Below are positions 52,888 through 62,502 of a stretch of 64,000 nt of DNA, piece by piece. The stretch is from assembly GCF_904846345.1 (NCBI RefSeq), contig NZ_CAJHAJ010000003.1, positions 186,001 to 250,000 of the forward strand, read 5' to 3'. How positions within the stretch are numbered: the first letter of the stretch is position 1; every line of letters begins with the position of its first letter. The position numbers and the translations under genes are program-made. Source of the stretch: Psychrobacter maritimus (GTDB lineage: Bacteria; Pseudomonadota; Gammaproteobacteria; Pseudomonadales; Moraxellaceae). Under the pieces are notes generated by a model that ran no database searches, was not told the origin of the DNA, and worked only from the letters and a program-made list of their open reading frames with translations.

Positions 52888-54951
52888 ATGAAGTCTATTC
52901 AACGCCGCCAGTCTTTAACCCTGCATGCTTGGGGCGCTATTATTATCATTGCCATCTTATCCTTCATGTCAGCGTTGGGGAGTGGGGCGCTGGCTTGGGT
53001 AGCACGGTCTGATGCGGAGGCGATTAATACCGCAGGCTCGATACGCATGGCCACTTATCGCATTAGCTTTCAGATTGCGACTGGTTTTTCCGATGACCAT
53101 CCTTTTAGCTCAAGTTTAAATATTAACCAAAACGGTGTCAGCGACCAAGAAAATGAGACGTCTGTTAAACAAGATAAATTAGATTTTTCTAATAAGAATA
53201 CCGCCGAAAAGACCGCTATCTTGATTAAGGATATGGAAAATCGGCTGGCAGAATTGCAGGTCTATCAGCTAACGAGTGCCAATAGACATACGCTCATCAA
53301 TGAGCAGCTTAATAAGATAAAAGACCAATGGTATCAAGACTTAAAACCGACTTTATTGGCGCAGGATAAACAGGATTTTTATGGCGTTTCTGCCAGTTAT
53401 ATCGAAGATGTGAACCGTTTTGTTGGTGAGCTGCAGTACCGAAACGAGCAGCGCCAGACATGGCAGCAAAACTTGCAAATCCTCTCGTTGATACTGACCA
53501 TCATTATTGTACTGATTGGCATGCGCCGATTGCATCAATTGGTGCTCACACCTATTTATCAATTGATAAAAGCCAATAACCAATTTAAAGACGGTCAGTT
53601 TAATACCAGAGTATCCATCGCAGGCTATCGAGAGTTTGAAGTGCTTGGCAATTCTTTTAATGATATGGCAAGTACGATTGAGACCTACCAGCGCTCGCTT
53701 GAGAGTGAGGTGCAAGTAAAAACCCAGCATTTGGTCAAAGCCAATCAAGTACTGTCACTGTTTTATGACTTTTCAAAATCGCTGACCACCAGCCAAGTGA
53801 GCTTATATCAGCTCGACGCTTTAATTGCAGATTTCAGTAAGACCTTGCCGCATTTAGAATTTACCTTGTGCATACAGAATAAATATATCACCAGTAAAAA
53901 TGCCATCGTTCTGCATGGCGAAAAAATGAAAGAGCTGTGCAAAAAGCTCAATTGTGATAACTGTGCAACGAAAAATGGCGAACATACCAAGTCTTATCCT
54001 ATTGTTCATCAACAAGAAGAATTTGGCGAATTGCGCGTGCGACCTAAGTCGGCGCTAATGATGAATTACTCTTTTATCGCTGATGATGGCCTTAATGATG
54101 ATGACAGTAATAAGACAGGCAATGATATCGCGCCAGAGCAGCGCATAAACATGACAGAGGCGGGGAGGGTTTTCCCATTTAGCAGTCCTGAATTGGATGC
54201 GCAAAATAACGAGCTCATCGTGGCGCTGACCAACTTAATCAGTACCGCCTTATCGCTACGTAAGCAAAAACAGCAAGAGCATCAGCTGATTTTGTTTGAA
54301 GAGCGCTCGACCATTGCGAGAGAGCTGCATGACTCCTTGGCGCAGTCGTTGTCTTATCTAAAAATCCAAGTCAGCGTCCTTGAGAGACACCTTAAAAACG
54401 CTGGCAGCGAGCCCGTCAAAGCGCCGGTAGCGCAAAATATCGAGCAGATAAAAATGGGGCTAGGCTCAGCTTATCAGCAGTTAAGAGATTTATTGGTGAC
54501 CTTTCGCTTGACCATTGATAATGATAATTTCGACGAAGCCTTGCACGACGCTGCCAGTGAGTTTGCCTTAAAAGGCGATTTTAATATAACGGTGCACAAC
54601 CATATTATGACGCTCAATTTGAGCGCCACTGAGCAGATAGATTTGATTCAGATTGCCAGAGAGGCGCTGTCAAATATCAGCCGCCATGCAAAAGCACACA
54701 ACGTCGCAATTCATTTGGAATACGAGGACGGTGATAAATATATCGTCATGAGTATCATCGATGATGGCGTTGGCATGTCTGGCGGTGTCGATCAAACCCA
54801 GCATCACGGCTTGATGATTATGAAAGAGCGCGCCCATAATATCGGCGGCGAACTTATCGTGACCGATAACCAGCCACGCGGCACTATCGTTACGGTCAGA
54901 TTTGAGCCCAATTTCTTTGATGAAGAAAGTAATAAAGATGCTTATTTATAA
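52888..54951 (+). CDS. narX: Nitrate/nitrite sensor histidine kinase NarX
   Basis: A 687-aa inner-membrane kinase. The first helix (about 13-37) leads to the nitrate-binding P-box 'INTAGSIRMATYRISF' in the periplasm. A second helix near 195-212 is followed by a HAMP domain, a GAF-like cysteine region ('CKKLNCDNC') and a HisKA_3/HATPase module. The phosphorylated His481 is in 'ARELHDSLAQSLSYLKIQV'; the ATP-lid motifs 'REALSNISRHAKA' and 'IDDGVGMSGG' follow. It is upstream of narL and divergent from narK2. Longer than E. coli NarX (598 aa), mainly through loops. Confidence 0.94.
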   Translation: MKSIQRRQSLTLHAWGAIIIIAILSFMSALGSGALAWVARSDAEAINTAGSIRMATYRISFQIATGFSDDHPFSSSLNINQNGVSDQENETSVKQDKLDFSNKNTAEKTAILIKDMENRLAELQVYQLTSANRHTLINEQLNKIKDQWYQDLKPTLLAQDKQDFYGVSASYIEDVNRFVGELQYRNEQRQTWQQNLQILSLILTIIIVLIGMRRLHQLVLTPIYQLIKANNQFKDGQFNTRVSIAGYREFEVLGNSFNDMASTIETYQRSLESEVQVKTQHLVKANQVLSLFYDFSKSLTTSQVSLYQLDALIADFSKTLPHLEFTLCIQNKYITSKNAIVLHGEKMKELCKKLNCDNCATKNGEHTKSYPIVHQQEEFGELRVRPKSALMMNYSFIADDGLNDDDSNKTGNDIAPEQRINMTEAGRVFPFSSPELDAQNNELIVALTNLISTALSLRKQKQQEHQLILFEERSTIARELHDSLAQSLSYLKIQVSVLERHLKNAGSEPVKAPVAQNIEQIKMGLGSAYQQLRDLLVTFRLTIDNDNFDEALHDAASEFALKGDFNITVHNHIMTLNLSATEQIDLIQIAREALSNISRHAKAHNVAIHLEYEDGDKYIVMSIIDDGVGMSGGVDQTQHHGLMIMKERAHNIGGELIVTDNQPRGTIVTVRFEPNFFDEESNKDAYL

Positions 54952-55146
54952 GCTCATAATATTGTGATTTTAAGCGATTGAATGGTCTTTTTTAAAGTTG
55001 TTGATTGGCGTTTTTTTGGCGGATTTTTCTAACCAGTTTCATTTTTAAATATGATTTCTGCTAAGCAGTTTTTAAGCATTGTAATACTGAGTTATTAAAT
55101 TTAAATCATTAAATTCTTGTACCATTTTTTAATTTGTGAGTATGTT

Positions 55147-55806
55147 ATGAGCACCAAAGTTTATACCAGCACGTCGCCCGCTCGCCTATTATTGGTTGAT
55201 GACCATCCGATGCTACGCCGCGGCATATCTGAGTTATTAAGTCTTGAAGACGATGTCAAAGTCGTTGGCGAAACCAGGAATGGTCAAGAGGCATTAGCAT
55301 TTTTAGAAAATAATGACGTCGATTTGGTGATACTTGACCACAAAATGCCGGTGCTCACCGGTATCGAAACCTTGAGAGAAATCAAAGCCAGAAATATCAA
55401 TACCAAGACTGTCCTGTTCACCGTTTCTGATAGCGGTGAAGACGTACAAGAGGCGTTAAAATTGGGTGTCGATGGTTATCTGCTAAAAGATATGGAGCCT
55501 GAGCTGATTATTATTGATATCAGAAAAATACTCCGCGGTGAGTTGGTCATCAGTCCCAATCTAGCCTCGATACTTGCCCAAACGTTGCGCACTCCAAGCA
55601 TTCAAGATATCGCCAGTAATCTGACCAGCAGAGAGCTACAAGTCATTCAGATGATTGCTGAAGGGCTGAGTAATAAGATGATTGCCAATAATTTGGATAT
55701 TGCCGAATCAACGGTAAAGGTACACGTCAAGCATATCCTCAATAAAACCGGTTTGCGGACACGGGTAGAAGCGGCGGTATGGACGGTTAACCATTTATCT
55801 AAGTAA
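55147..55806 (+). CDS. narL: Nitrate/nitrite response regulator NarL
   Basis: A 219-aa LuxR-type response regulator. The receiver domain 'LLLVDDHPMLRRGISELLSL' is phosphorylated at Asp64 (VILDHKMP). A linker leads to a C-terminal helix-turn-helix 'LTSRELQVIQMIAEGLSNKM' with 'ESTVKVHVKHILNK'. The ATG at 55147 is the family start; an ATG 30 bases upstream in frame is less likely. Its probable targets are the 7-2-7 sites found upstream of narG, moaA and narK1/yeaR. Confidence 0.95.
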   Translation: MSTKVYTSTSPARLLLVDDHPMLRRGISELLSLEDDVKVVGETRNGQEALAFLENNDVDLVILDHKMPVLTGIETLREIKARNINTKTVLFTVSDSGEDVQEALKLGVDGYLLKDMEPELIIIDIRKILRGELVISPNLASILAQTLRTPSIQDIASNLTSRELQVIQMIAEGLSNKMIANNLDIAESTVKVHVKHILNKTGLRTRVEAAVWTVNHLSK

Positions 55807-55840
55807 TCATTTATTTAAGCAATCATTTATTTAAAACTAA

Positions 55841-55873
55841 AAACCCACCTAACAATATGCTAGGTGGGTTTTT
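55841..55873 (+). terminator. Intrinsic terminator after narL
   Basis: AACCCACCTA and TAGGTGGGTT pair perfectly around a loop of about ten bases, followed by T residues. An A-tract on the left side may also make it work for narK1 coming from the other strand. Confidence 0.9.
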
Positions 55874-55965
55874 AGTTTTAAATGTAACAATCAAGGAGTG
55901 TGATTTTTATGTCTTAGTTTTGGATATAAATATTAACGGCTAATATCAGCTTTTAGTACTTACTT

Positions 55966-57447
55966 CTAGTATTTACTTTCTGCCGCAATTTGACGATCAA
56001 CGGATGACATTTTATATTCATCACCAAAGGCGTCTTCTGGTTCTGCCAACCAAAAATAACAGACGACCCATGCAATCAGCGCACCGACTGCAATGATATA
56101 AAAGAACTGATTGGGCTCTACAAAGGTATAAATAAATAAGTAGAATACCGCGCCAACGTTACCATAAGCGCCTGCCATGCCTGATATCTGACCGGTTAGA
56201 CGACGCTTAATCGAAGGAATAATCCCAAAGGTTGCGCCTTCTGCCCCTTGTACAAACACCGAGCATAGAATGGTAAAGACCACGGCGATAAATAGCGGCC
56301 ATTCGGCATTAAGCATACCCATCAGCGTAAAACCAATGCCAATACCGAACATATAAATCAGCATCACCAAACGACGATTACCGACTTTATCAGAGATATA
56401 ACCGCCAAGTGGCCGCGCCCATAAATTGACAAAGGCAAAGGTAGACGCAATCAAACCAGCCGCAGTCGGGTCAAGTTTCCACGTCGCAGCAAAAAACATC
56501 GGTAGCATGGAAACCACCGCTAGCTCTGCGCCAAAGTTAGCAAAATAGCTGACATTCAGCGCCGCCACCGATTTAAAGGGGTATTTGTCATCTTCTGGAA
56601 TACCGGCTTTAAGCATGGGCACATTGACGCTAATAGCCTTATAAATCTGATAAGTGACCATCAATACAATCACGCTATAAGCAATAATAGCGCCCGTGGC
56701 ACTTAAAAATCCCATCGCTTGGGTGCGATACACCAGCAATCCCAATACGCCGTATAAAGGAACGATAAATAAGCAATATAACCACAAGTCTTTCCAAGTC
56801 GACACTTCTAACGCGCCTGCTTTACGGGATTTCTTATGCGTACCAACTTCTGGTCCATCGGTGATTAAAAACCAATAAGCCACGCCGTATAGTGCCATTA
56901 ATAAGCCAGATAAAGCAATTGCCCAGCGCCAACCATCATCGCCGCCAAAGAATTGTAAGGCAACGGTTGGTATGGTAATCGCTGCTGCTGCTGAACCAAA
57001 ATTTCCCCAGCCAGCATAAAAGCCTTCGGCAAAGCCAATATCTTTTGGTTTAAACCACAATGCCGTCATATGGATACCGACGACAAAACCTGCGCCGACG
57101 ATAGACATGAATAAGCGCGAGACGAATAGTTGCATGGCAGAGTCGCCAAACGCGAAAAACCACGTCGGTATCGCCATCACCACCATTAAGATAGAAAACA
57201 CGCGCCGCGGACCAAAGCGGTCCAATGCCATGCCGACGATGACGCGCCCCGGAATCGTCAACGCGACGTTGGCAATTAAAAATAATTTGATATGATCAGG
57301 GGTTAAATAGCTTTCCGTCTGTAGCATCGAGGTTGCCAGCGGCGCCATATTAAACCAGACATAAAAGGTGAGAAAAAAAGCAATCCACGTATAGTGAAGC
57401 GCCCTTATCTCACGGCGTTCAACCTCGAGTAATTCTTTTGCATGCAT
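55966..57447 (-). CDS. narK1: Nitrate transporter NarK1-type (nitrate/proton symporter)
   Basis: A 493-aa MFS protein with about 12 helices. It begins 'LEVERREIRALHYTWIAFFL', typical of NarK1-like carriers. It contains 'GFAEGFYAGWGNFGSAAAAI' and 'WARPLGGYISDKVGNRRLVM', the two nitrate-signature regions. It differs enough from the narK2 product to be a distinct paralogue. ATG 57447 is chosen because GGGGA lies upstream. It is convergent with narL and divergent from the yeaR-like gene. Confidence 0.92.
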   Translation of the reverse strand: MHAKELLEVERREIRALHYTWIAFFLTFYVWFNMAPLATSMLQTESYLTPDHIKLFLIANVALTIPGRVIVGMALDRFGPRRVFSILMVVMAIPTWFFAFGDSAMQLFVSRLFMSIVGAGFVVGIHMTALWFKPKDIGFAEGFYAGWGNFGSAAAAITIPTVALQFFGGDDGWRWAIALSGLLMALYGVAYWFLITDGPEVGTHKKSRKAGALEVSTWKDLWLYCLFIVPLYGVLGLLVYRTQAMGFLSATGAIIAYSVIVLMVTYQIYKAISVNVPMLKAGIPEDDKYPFKSVAALNVSYFANFGAELAVVSMLPMFFAATWKLDPTAAGLIASTFAFVNLWARPLGGYISDKVGNRRLVMLIYMFGIGIGFTLMGMLNAEWPLFIAVVFTILCSVFVQGAEGATFGIIPSIKRRLTGQISGMAGAYGNVGAVFYLFIYTFVEPNQFFYIIAVGALIAWVVCYFWLAEPEDAFGDEYKMSSVDRQIAAESKY

Positions 57448-57554
57448 GATAATGTCCCCATTATAAATTCTGATGCCGGTAATGGGCACAAGATAGCAAT
57501 AAAGGGGGCGTCATAACTATTGAGCGAAAGCAGTATAGGGTCTACTTTCTATAC

Positions 57555-57570
57555 TACTTAATGGGGAGTA
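57555..57570. promoter_or_regulatory. NarL-type 7-2-7 site between narK1 and yeaR
   Basis: TACTTAA-TG-GGGAGTA fits the facing-heptamer pattern with one mismatch per half. It sits in the shared promoter region of narK1 and the DUF1971 gene, whose E. coli counterpart (yeaR) is activated by NarL. Confidence 0.6.
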
Positions 57571-57657
57571 GGCAGGCATTTTCGGGCGTTATATTTTTAT
57601 TAATAATCAAACTTATACAAGGCTGGTAAAGCCTTTTAAAAGGTGCTATTTTATATT

Positions 57658-57677
57658 AATGATAATTATTCTCAATT
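57658..57677. promoter_or_regulatory. Fur-like box upstream of the yeaR-like gene
   Basis: AATGATAATTATTCTCAATT keeps most Fur positions. If real it would tie this gene to iron as well as nitrate; AT-rich chance matches are common, so confidence is modest. Confidence 0.4.
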
Positions 57678-57744
57678 GAATATTAACCTTTAAGGCAGAT
57701 TGAGAAATAAAATCTATATTAAGCAAACTAGCCAAGGAGTTATC

Positions 57745-58182
57745 ATGAGTGCCACTACTAATACTACGAATACTAAAAATACCACTAGCACCACCAATCC
57801 CAATCCCGTCATTCCAAGCCATTGGAAAATAAAACGTTCAACCCATTTCTTTACCAAAGATAAAGTGCCTAACGCCTTGTTAACCCATCACAATACGGCG
57901 GAAGGCGTGTACGGACAAATTTGTGTCATGCAAGGGACGGTGACCTTTTATGGCTTTGCTGATGAAGCGGCCACTGAACCAGAAAAGACAGTGGTTATTA
58001 ACGCTGGGCAGTTTGCGGTCAGCCCGCCTCAATATTGGCATCGTGTAGAATTAAGTGACGATGCCCAGTTTAATATTAACTTTTGGACAGAAGGTGATAG
58101 CGGTAATAAATCACTGTTTAATAGCTCGAAAATCCATAGTAAACCTATCGAAAAGTTATTTGATAAGCCAGAGGAATCTTAA
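57745..58182 (+). CDS. yeaR: DUF1971 (YeaR-like) cupin protein
   Basis: A 145-aa protein. After a Thr/Asn-rich first 22 residues comes a small beta-barrel domain: 'WKIKRSTHFFTKDKVPNALL' , 'AEGVYGQICVMQGTVTFYGF', and 'SPPQYWHRVELS', as in E. coli YeaR and the N-terminal part of TehB-like proteins. YeaR is induced by nitrate and NO, but its biochemical role is not established. AAGGAG precedes the ATG at 57745. It is divergent from narK1. Confidence 0.8.
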   Translation: MSATTNTTNTKNTTSTTNPNPVIPSHWKIKRSTHFFTKDKVPNALLTHHNTAEGVYGQICVMQGTVTFYGFADEAATEPEKTVVINAGQFAVSPPQYWHRVELSDDAQFNINFWTEGDSGNKSLFNSSKIHSKPIEKLFDKPEES

Positions 58183-58204
58183 TCATCTAGGGTAGCTATA
58201 CAGT

Positions 58205-58242
58205 GATTGTGCTATGACAAGCGCTTTTGTCATGGCACAATC
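58205..58242. terminator. Stem-loop after the yeaR-like gene
   Basis: Arms GATTGTGCTATGACAA and TTGTCATGGCACAATC pair over 16 bases with one G-T and a 6-base loop. There is no T-run, so it may be a weak or factor-dependent terminator. Confidence 0.5.
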
Positions 58243-58315
58243 ATGCTAAATGTTGCTAAGATGACTATTTACCTATTCATCTATTTATTTACCTATCTAT
58301 CTATGGGAACTAAGC

Positions 58316-59239
58316 ATGTCAGCTTCTAGCAATCAGCCTGCCCATAAAAACACGAGCAGCGATACCCATATTGAATCGCAAAATTACCGAGTAATGATTA
58401 AATCGCTTGCTGATACCAAGACGTGGTTATTTGTTCCTGCAACGCGAATAGATCGGGTAGCAAAAGCCTTTGCTAGCGGGGCAGATGCGGTGATTGTTGA
58501 TTTAGAAGATGCGGTTGCGCAAGTAGGTAAAGCCCAAGCTCGCGTAGCACTAAAAGCATATTATGATGCTGAGCATGACGCTAAAAGCTACCGTCCGATT
58601 TGGCTACGTATTAATCAAGCGAGCAGTGAAGAATTTGTTAAAGACTTGGCGCTATGTCAGCAGCTGCCTAAGTTAGCAGGTGTATTACTGGCAAAAGCGG
58701 AGCAGCCAACAGATATCGATAAAGTGTATCAAGAAACGGGGTTGCCCGTGATTGCGTTGATAGAAAATGCCATGGGCTTATACCGTATTGAGGAGATGGC
58801 AAAAGCTTCAGGGCTGCTTGCATTTAGCTATGGTTTTTTAGATTTATGCAATGATTTACAAGTGCAAGTGGGTACAGCATCAGCGGATATTATTGCCAAT
58901 CAAATTCGTTATCAGCTTATCCTGACCTCAAAAGTCCATCAACTGCTCGCGCCGATTGACAGTGTGTATGCAGATTTTAATGATAATGAAGGGCTGCATC
59001 ATCGTGTGCAGCTATGGTCGCAGATGGGCATGTCCGGCATGCTTTGTATCCATCCTAAGCAAGTTGACGTCGTCAAGCAGTCACTGCAACCAACGGTTAG
59101 CGAGCTTGAATTTGCGCAGCGCGTGGTCGCAGAATATGAGCGCAGTGGGCAGGCAGTCTTTAAAGTTGATGGTAATATGGTTGATGCGCCGGTGATTGAG
59201 CGTAGTTATCAGGTGTTATCAGGTGTTATCAAGCGCTAA
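58316..59239 (+). CDS. CitE-like HpcH/HpaI lyase family protein
   Basis: A 307-aa TIM-barrel protein of the citrate lyase beta/malyl-CoA lyase superfamily. 'TWLFVPATRIDRVAKAFASG', 'AVIVDLEDAVAQVGKAQAR' (the Glu/Asp that bind Mg), 'RPIWLRINQ', 'ALIENAMGLYRIEEMA' and 'MLCIHPKQVDVV' are family motifs. No citrate lyase alpha, gamma or accessory genes are near, so it is a stand-alone CoA-ester lyase or thioesterase of unknown substrate. A short direct repeat (GGTGTTATCA) codes its last residues. Confidence 0.85.
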   Translation: MSASSNQPAHKNTSSDTHIESQNYRVMIKSLADTKTWLFVPATRIDRVAKAFASGADAVIVDLEDAVAQVGKAQARVALKAYYDAEHDAKSYRPIWLRINQASSEEFVKDLALCQQLPKLAGVLLAKAEQPTDIDKVYQETGLPVIALIENAMGLYRIEEMAKASGLLAFSYGFLDLCNDLQVQVGTASADIIANQIRYQLILTSKVHQLLAPIDSVYADFNDNEGLHHRVQLWSQMGMSGMLCIHPKQVDVVKQSLQPTVSELEFAQRVVAEYERSGQAVFKVDGNMVDAPVIERSYQVLSGVIKR

Positions 59240-59280
59240 ATAATTAGCACGATATTGGTTTTAGAGTAATTTAACCACGT

Positions 59281-59311
59281 ACCAGATAGTTCAATGCTAT
59301 CTGGTTTTTTT
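59281..59311 (+). terminator. Intrinsic terminator after the citE-like gene
   Basis: ACCAGATAG and CTATCTGGT pair perfectly around a 7-base loop and are followed by seven T. Confidence 0.92.
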
Positions 59312-59457
59312 ATACCTATTCATTATGCACAATCCATTAACCGGCTTTGATATTCGCCCCAATGTTTTGGAAATTTATAGCGAGGTTAATGGCTTATTTT
59401 ATAAAGAATGAGCGGTACAATTTATTATGATTATAAGAATAAATAGAAATAACTCTT

Positions 59458-59480
59458 AACATTCATATTAAATGAATGTT
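59458..59480. promoter_or_regulatory. NsrR-like site 1 upstream of norB
   Basis: Arms AACATTCAT and ATGAATGTT around five AT bases form a 23-base palindrome like the NsrR operator. It is 340 bases before norB. Confidence 0.6.
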
Positions 59481-59756
59481 ATTATGTTTCCAGTTTGATG
59501 CTAGATGTAAATACTCATCAAATACTTTTAGCTATCGAAGCGATAAAGTCTATCAGTTGGTCAGTGAGGTAATCTTAAATTTAAGTTATTAACCTTTATT
59601 CTTACCTAAATATTAAAACCAAGACTAAGGCAGTAGGCTTAAGATTTGCAGAACTATTAATCAGAGCTATTAATCAGAGCTATCAATCAGAGCTATCAAT
59701 AGACTTATCGCGACGGGCAACATTATTTTTTTCATTTTTGGAATCATGACGCTTAT

Positions 59757-59781
59757 AAACATTCATTTTAAATAAATGTTT
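59757..59781. promoter_or_regulatory. NsrR-like site 2 at the norB promoter
   Basis: AAACATTCATT and AATAAATGTTT arms, with one mismatch, lie 40 bases before the norB ATG, a position where a repressor would block transcription. Related in sequence to site 1 and to the hmp operator. Confidence 0.7.
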
Positions 59782-59820
59782 AAGTGTTCAAATCATCTAT
59801 CTAGCCAGTAGGAGCAAGAT

Positions 59821-62094
59821 ATGGGCGAGTACAAGAAGTATTGGTGGGGCTTAATCGCTATCCTCGTAATTACCTTTACCTTTTTAGGTTGGGGCGGCGT
59901 GGAAGTGTATCGTACCGCACCTCCTATCCCTGATCAGTATATTGACAGCAAGGGGAAGGTTTTAATCACAGAAGAAGATATTTTAGATGGTCAATCTGCT
60001 TGGCAGCGTACCGGTGGCCAGCAGCTTGGCTCAGTACTCGGGCATGGTGCCTATCAAGCGCCTGACTGGACGGCAGATTGGTTACATAGAGAGCTTGTCG
60101 CTTGGTTGGACATCAGAGCACAAGAGCTGTATGGGCATGATTTCGCCGCCACCACAGACGATCAAAAAGCGGTACTTAATGCACAGTTGAAAAAAGAATA
60201 CCGTGGTAGCAATACCAATGATAAAAATCAAGTGGTGTTGTCAGATACGCGTATCGCCGCCATCAATGAAGTCGCGCCTTACTATATTGGCTTGTACGGT
60301 AATGAGCCGTCCTTGCAAAAGTCGCGTGAAAACTTTGCCATGAAAAACAATACTTTGGCAGATATTGAAGACAGACAAAAACTGACCAACTTTTTCTTTT
60401 GGACCACGTGGATGGCGTCTACCGAACGTCCGGGTACCAATGCCACTTATACTAATAACTGGCCGCATGAGCCGCTAATTGATAACGTCCCAACCTCAGA
60501 AAATATCATGTGGTCTATCGCCAGTGTGGTGTTCTTAATTGCTGGGGTGGGTTTCCTTATTTGGGGTTGGTCATTCTTACGTAAAGAAGAAGACGTCAAG
60601 GAAATCACACCAAACGCTGACCCATTAACCAAAATAGCGTTAACGCCGTCGCAAAAAGCCTTGGCGAAATACGGTGTTTTAGTCATGGGGCTGTTTGTCT
60701 TTCAGGTATTTATCGGCGGTTTCGTCGCGCATTATACCGTTGAAGGGCAAGAGTTTTATGGTATTGCCGTCGCCGATTACTTCCCGTATTCACTAGTGCG
60801 TACGTGGCATATTCAGGCCGCATTGTTTTGGATTGCCACCGCTTTCTTGATGGCAGGCTTGTACTTAACACCGCTTATCAATGGCGGTAAAGATCCTAAG
60901 TATCAAAAATTGGGTGTTGATATACTTTGGGTGGCGTTAATTATCGTCGTCGTTGGCTCATTTATTAGCCAATACTTTGCCATTGCTGGCATTATGCCGG
61001 CGAAATATAACTTCTGGTTTGGTCATCAAGGCTATGAATTTATTGACCTTGGTCGCTTCTGGCAGATTTTAAAATGGGTCGGTATATTGTTCTGGTTGGT
61101 ATTAATGACCCGCGGTTGCTTACCAGCATTTAAACAACCGGGCGATAAAAACTTATTGGCAATCTTCTTTGCATCAGTTGTTTGCGTGGGTTTATTCTAC
61201 GGTGCAGGCTTGTTCTACGGCGAGCGTACACATTTAACCATCATGGAATACTGGCGCTGGTGGGTGGTACATTTATGGGTAGAAGGCTTCTTTGAAGTAT
61301 TTGCCACCGTATCATTGGCTTTCATTTTCTATAACTTAGGCTTGGTTAATAAAAAAATCGCGACAGGTTCTGCCATCGCTTCTGCAGCGCTATTTATGCT
61401 TGGCGGTGTACCCGGTACCTTCCACCATTTATACTTCTCAGGCACAACCACGCCAGTCATGGCAATCGGTGCCTCATTTAGTGCCTTAGAAGTGGTACCT
61501 TTAGTGGTACTAGGTTACGAAGGGTATGAGCATTGGTCTATGCAGCGTCAAGCACCCTGGATGGATAAGCTCAAATGGCCTATCATGTGTTTCGTTGCCG
61601 TCGCGTTTTGGAATATGTTGGGAGCAGGCGTGTTTGGCTTTATGATTAACCCGCCTGTGTCACTGTTTTATTTACAAGGGTTGAATACCACAGCCGTTCA
61701 CTCACATGCCGCTTTATTTGGGGTCTATGGGTTCTTAGCAATCGGCTTTGTCTTACTGGTCATGCGTTATATTCGCCCAGACTATGTGTTTAGTGAAAAC
61801 CTTATCAAAACGGGTTTTTGGGCGCTAAATGCAGGCTTGGTATTGATGATTGTCACTAGCTTATTACCGATTGGTATTTTCCAAGCGCACGCATCAATGA
61901 CCGAAGGCTTATGGTACGCTCGTAGTGAAGGCTTCTTACAACAAGATTTCTTGCAGACACTGCGTTGGATTCGTACCTTTGGTGACGTGGTCTTGATCAC
62001 TGGTGCCGTTTGTGTGGCATTGCAGGTGGTTAAGTTTGCCTTTGCAAAACCATCACATTCAAACTACCAACCTGACAATCCAGTGAACGATTAA
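59821..62094 (+). CDS. norB: Quinol-dependent nitric oxide reductase NorB (qNor)
   Basis: A 757-aa single-chain NO reductase that takes electrons from quinol and makes nitrous oxide. The N-terminal periplasmic extension (about residues 30-220, 'DGQSAWQRTGGQQLGSVLGH') is the mark of qNor rather than cytochrome cNor. The core has about 12 helices with the heme/non-heme iron histidines in 'YSLVRTWHIQAALFW', 'YWRWWVVHLWVEGFFEVFAT', 'GTFHHLYFSG' and 'HSHAALFGVYG'. AGGAG precedes the ATG. Two NsrR-like sites lie upstream and a terminator follows. It removes NO produced from the nitrite made by NarGHI. Confidence 0.96.
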   Translation: MGEYKKYWWGLIAILVITFTFLGWGGVEVYRTAPPIPDQYIDSKGKVLITEEDILDGQSAWQRTGGQQLGSVLGHGAYQAPDWTADWLHRELVAWLDIRAQELYGHDFAATTDDQKAVLNAQLKKEYRGSNTNDKNQVVLSDTRIAAINEVAPYYIGLYGNEPSLQKSRENFAMKNNTLADIEDRQKLTNFFFWTTWMASTERPGTNATYTNNWPHEPLIDNVPTSENIMWSIASVVFLIAGVGFLIWGWSFLRKEEDVKEITPNADPLTKIALTPSQKALAKYGVLVMGLFVFQVFIGGFVAHYTVEGQEFYGIAVADYFPYSLVRTWHIQAALFWIATAFLMAGLYLTPLINGGKDPKYQKLGVDILWVALIIVVVGSFISQYFAIAGIMPAKYNFWFGHQGYEFIDLGRFWQILKWVGILFWLVLMTRGCLPAFKQPGDKNLLAIFFASVVCVGLFYGAGLFYGERTHLTIMEYWRWWVVHLWVEGFFEVFATVSLAFIFYNLGLVNKKIATGSAIASAALFMLGGVPGTFHHLYFSGTTTPVMAIGASFSALEVVPLVVLGYEGYEHWSMQRQAPWMDKLKWPIMCFVAVAFWNMLGAGVFGFMINPPVSLFYLQGLNTTAVHSHAALFGVYGFLAIGFVLLVMRYIRPDYVFSENLIKTGFWALNAGLVLMIVTSLLPIGIFQAHASMTEGLWYARSEGFLQQDFLQTLRWIRTFGDVVLITGAVCVALQVVKFAFAKPSHSNYQPDNPVND

Positions 62095-62126
62095 TTATCT
62101 AAATGATTAACAACGCTAAAAACAAA

Positions 62127-62154
62127 AAAAGCTCTGCAATGGCAGGGCTTTTTT
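62127..62154 (+). terminator. Intrinsic terminator after norB
   Basis: An A-rich left flank, arms GCTCTGC and GCAGGGC (one G-T) and a run of six T. Confidence 0.9.
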
Positions 62155-62502
62155 AGGGCTTAAATAAAGGTGTTTTCTAATAAAAAACGGTTAATAAAAA
62201 GCGGTTAATGAAAAGGCGGTTTAACTTCAGACTCTTTGCTTTTTTTTATTATGCTAGTGCGGTTGCGATATGGCTGGATTTTCTGCCATCAATCATAGAG
62301 TAATGTGAGCGCTATTCCTATGCTAAGCTGGCAAGATGACAAAATTGTCATCTTAGCGTCATCTGCTTGTCAGACTGACGTTGTTATACTTTTTATTTAA
62401 TATTTTAATGCTAGGCTTTATTGCTCTAACTATTACTACAACTATCAACGCCATGCATTTCTAAAAATACCTGCCATTTTTATCATTAACGAGACATTTA
62501 CT
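62155..62502. other. Promoter region of the DUF411 gene
   Basis: About 350 bases without a gene. The only clear element is the copper-box-like palindrome at 62333-62354. Confidence 0.5.
62333..62354. promoter_or_regulatory. CusR/CopR-type copper box
   Basis: AAGATGACAA-AA-TTGTCATCTT is a palindrome with 10-base arms. The core TGACAA-NN-TTGTCA equals that of the E. coli CusR/PcoR copper box. It lies about 150 bases before a metal-binding DUF411 gene. Confidence 0.65.

Larger units (their letters stand above)
59240..59820. other. citE-norB intergenic region
   Basis: About 580 bases with a terminator and two NsrR-like sites (listed), plus three near-copies of AATCAGAGCTAT at 59658-59700. No gene is supported. 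Confidence 0.6.

Noticed and set aside
53353..53748. 131-codon minus-strand open frame within narX
   Set aside because: Antisense to the kinase, whose domains are intact; no start signal or recognisable motif.
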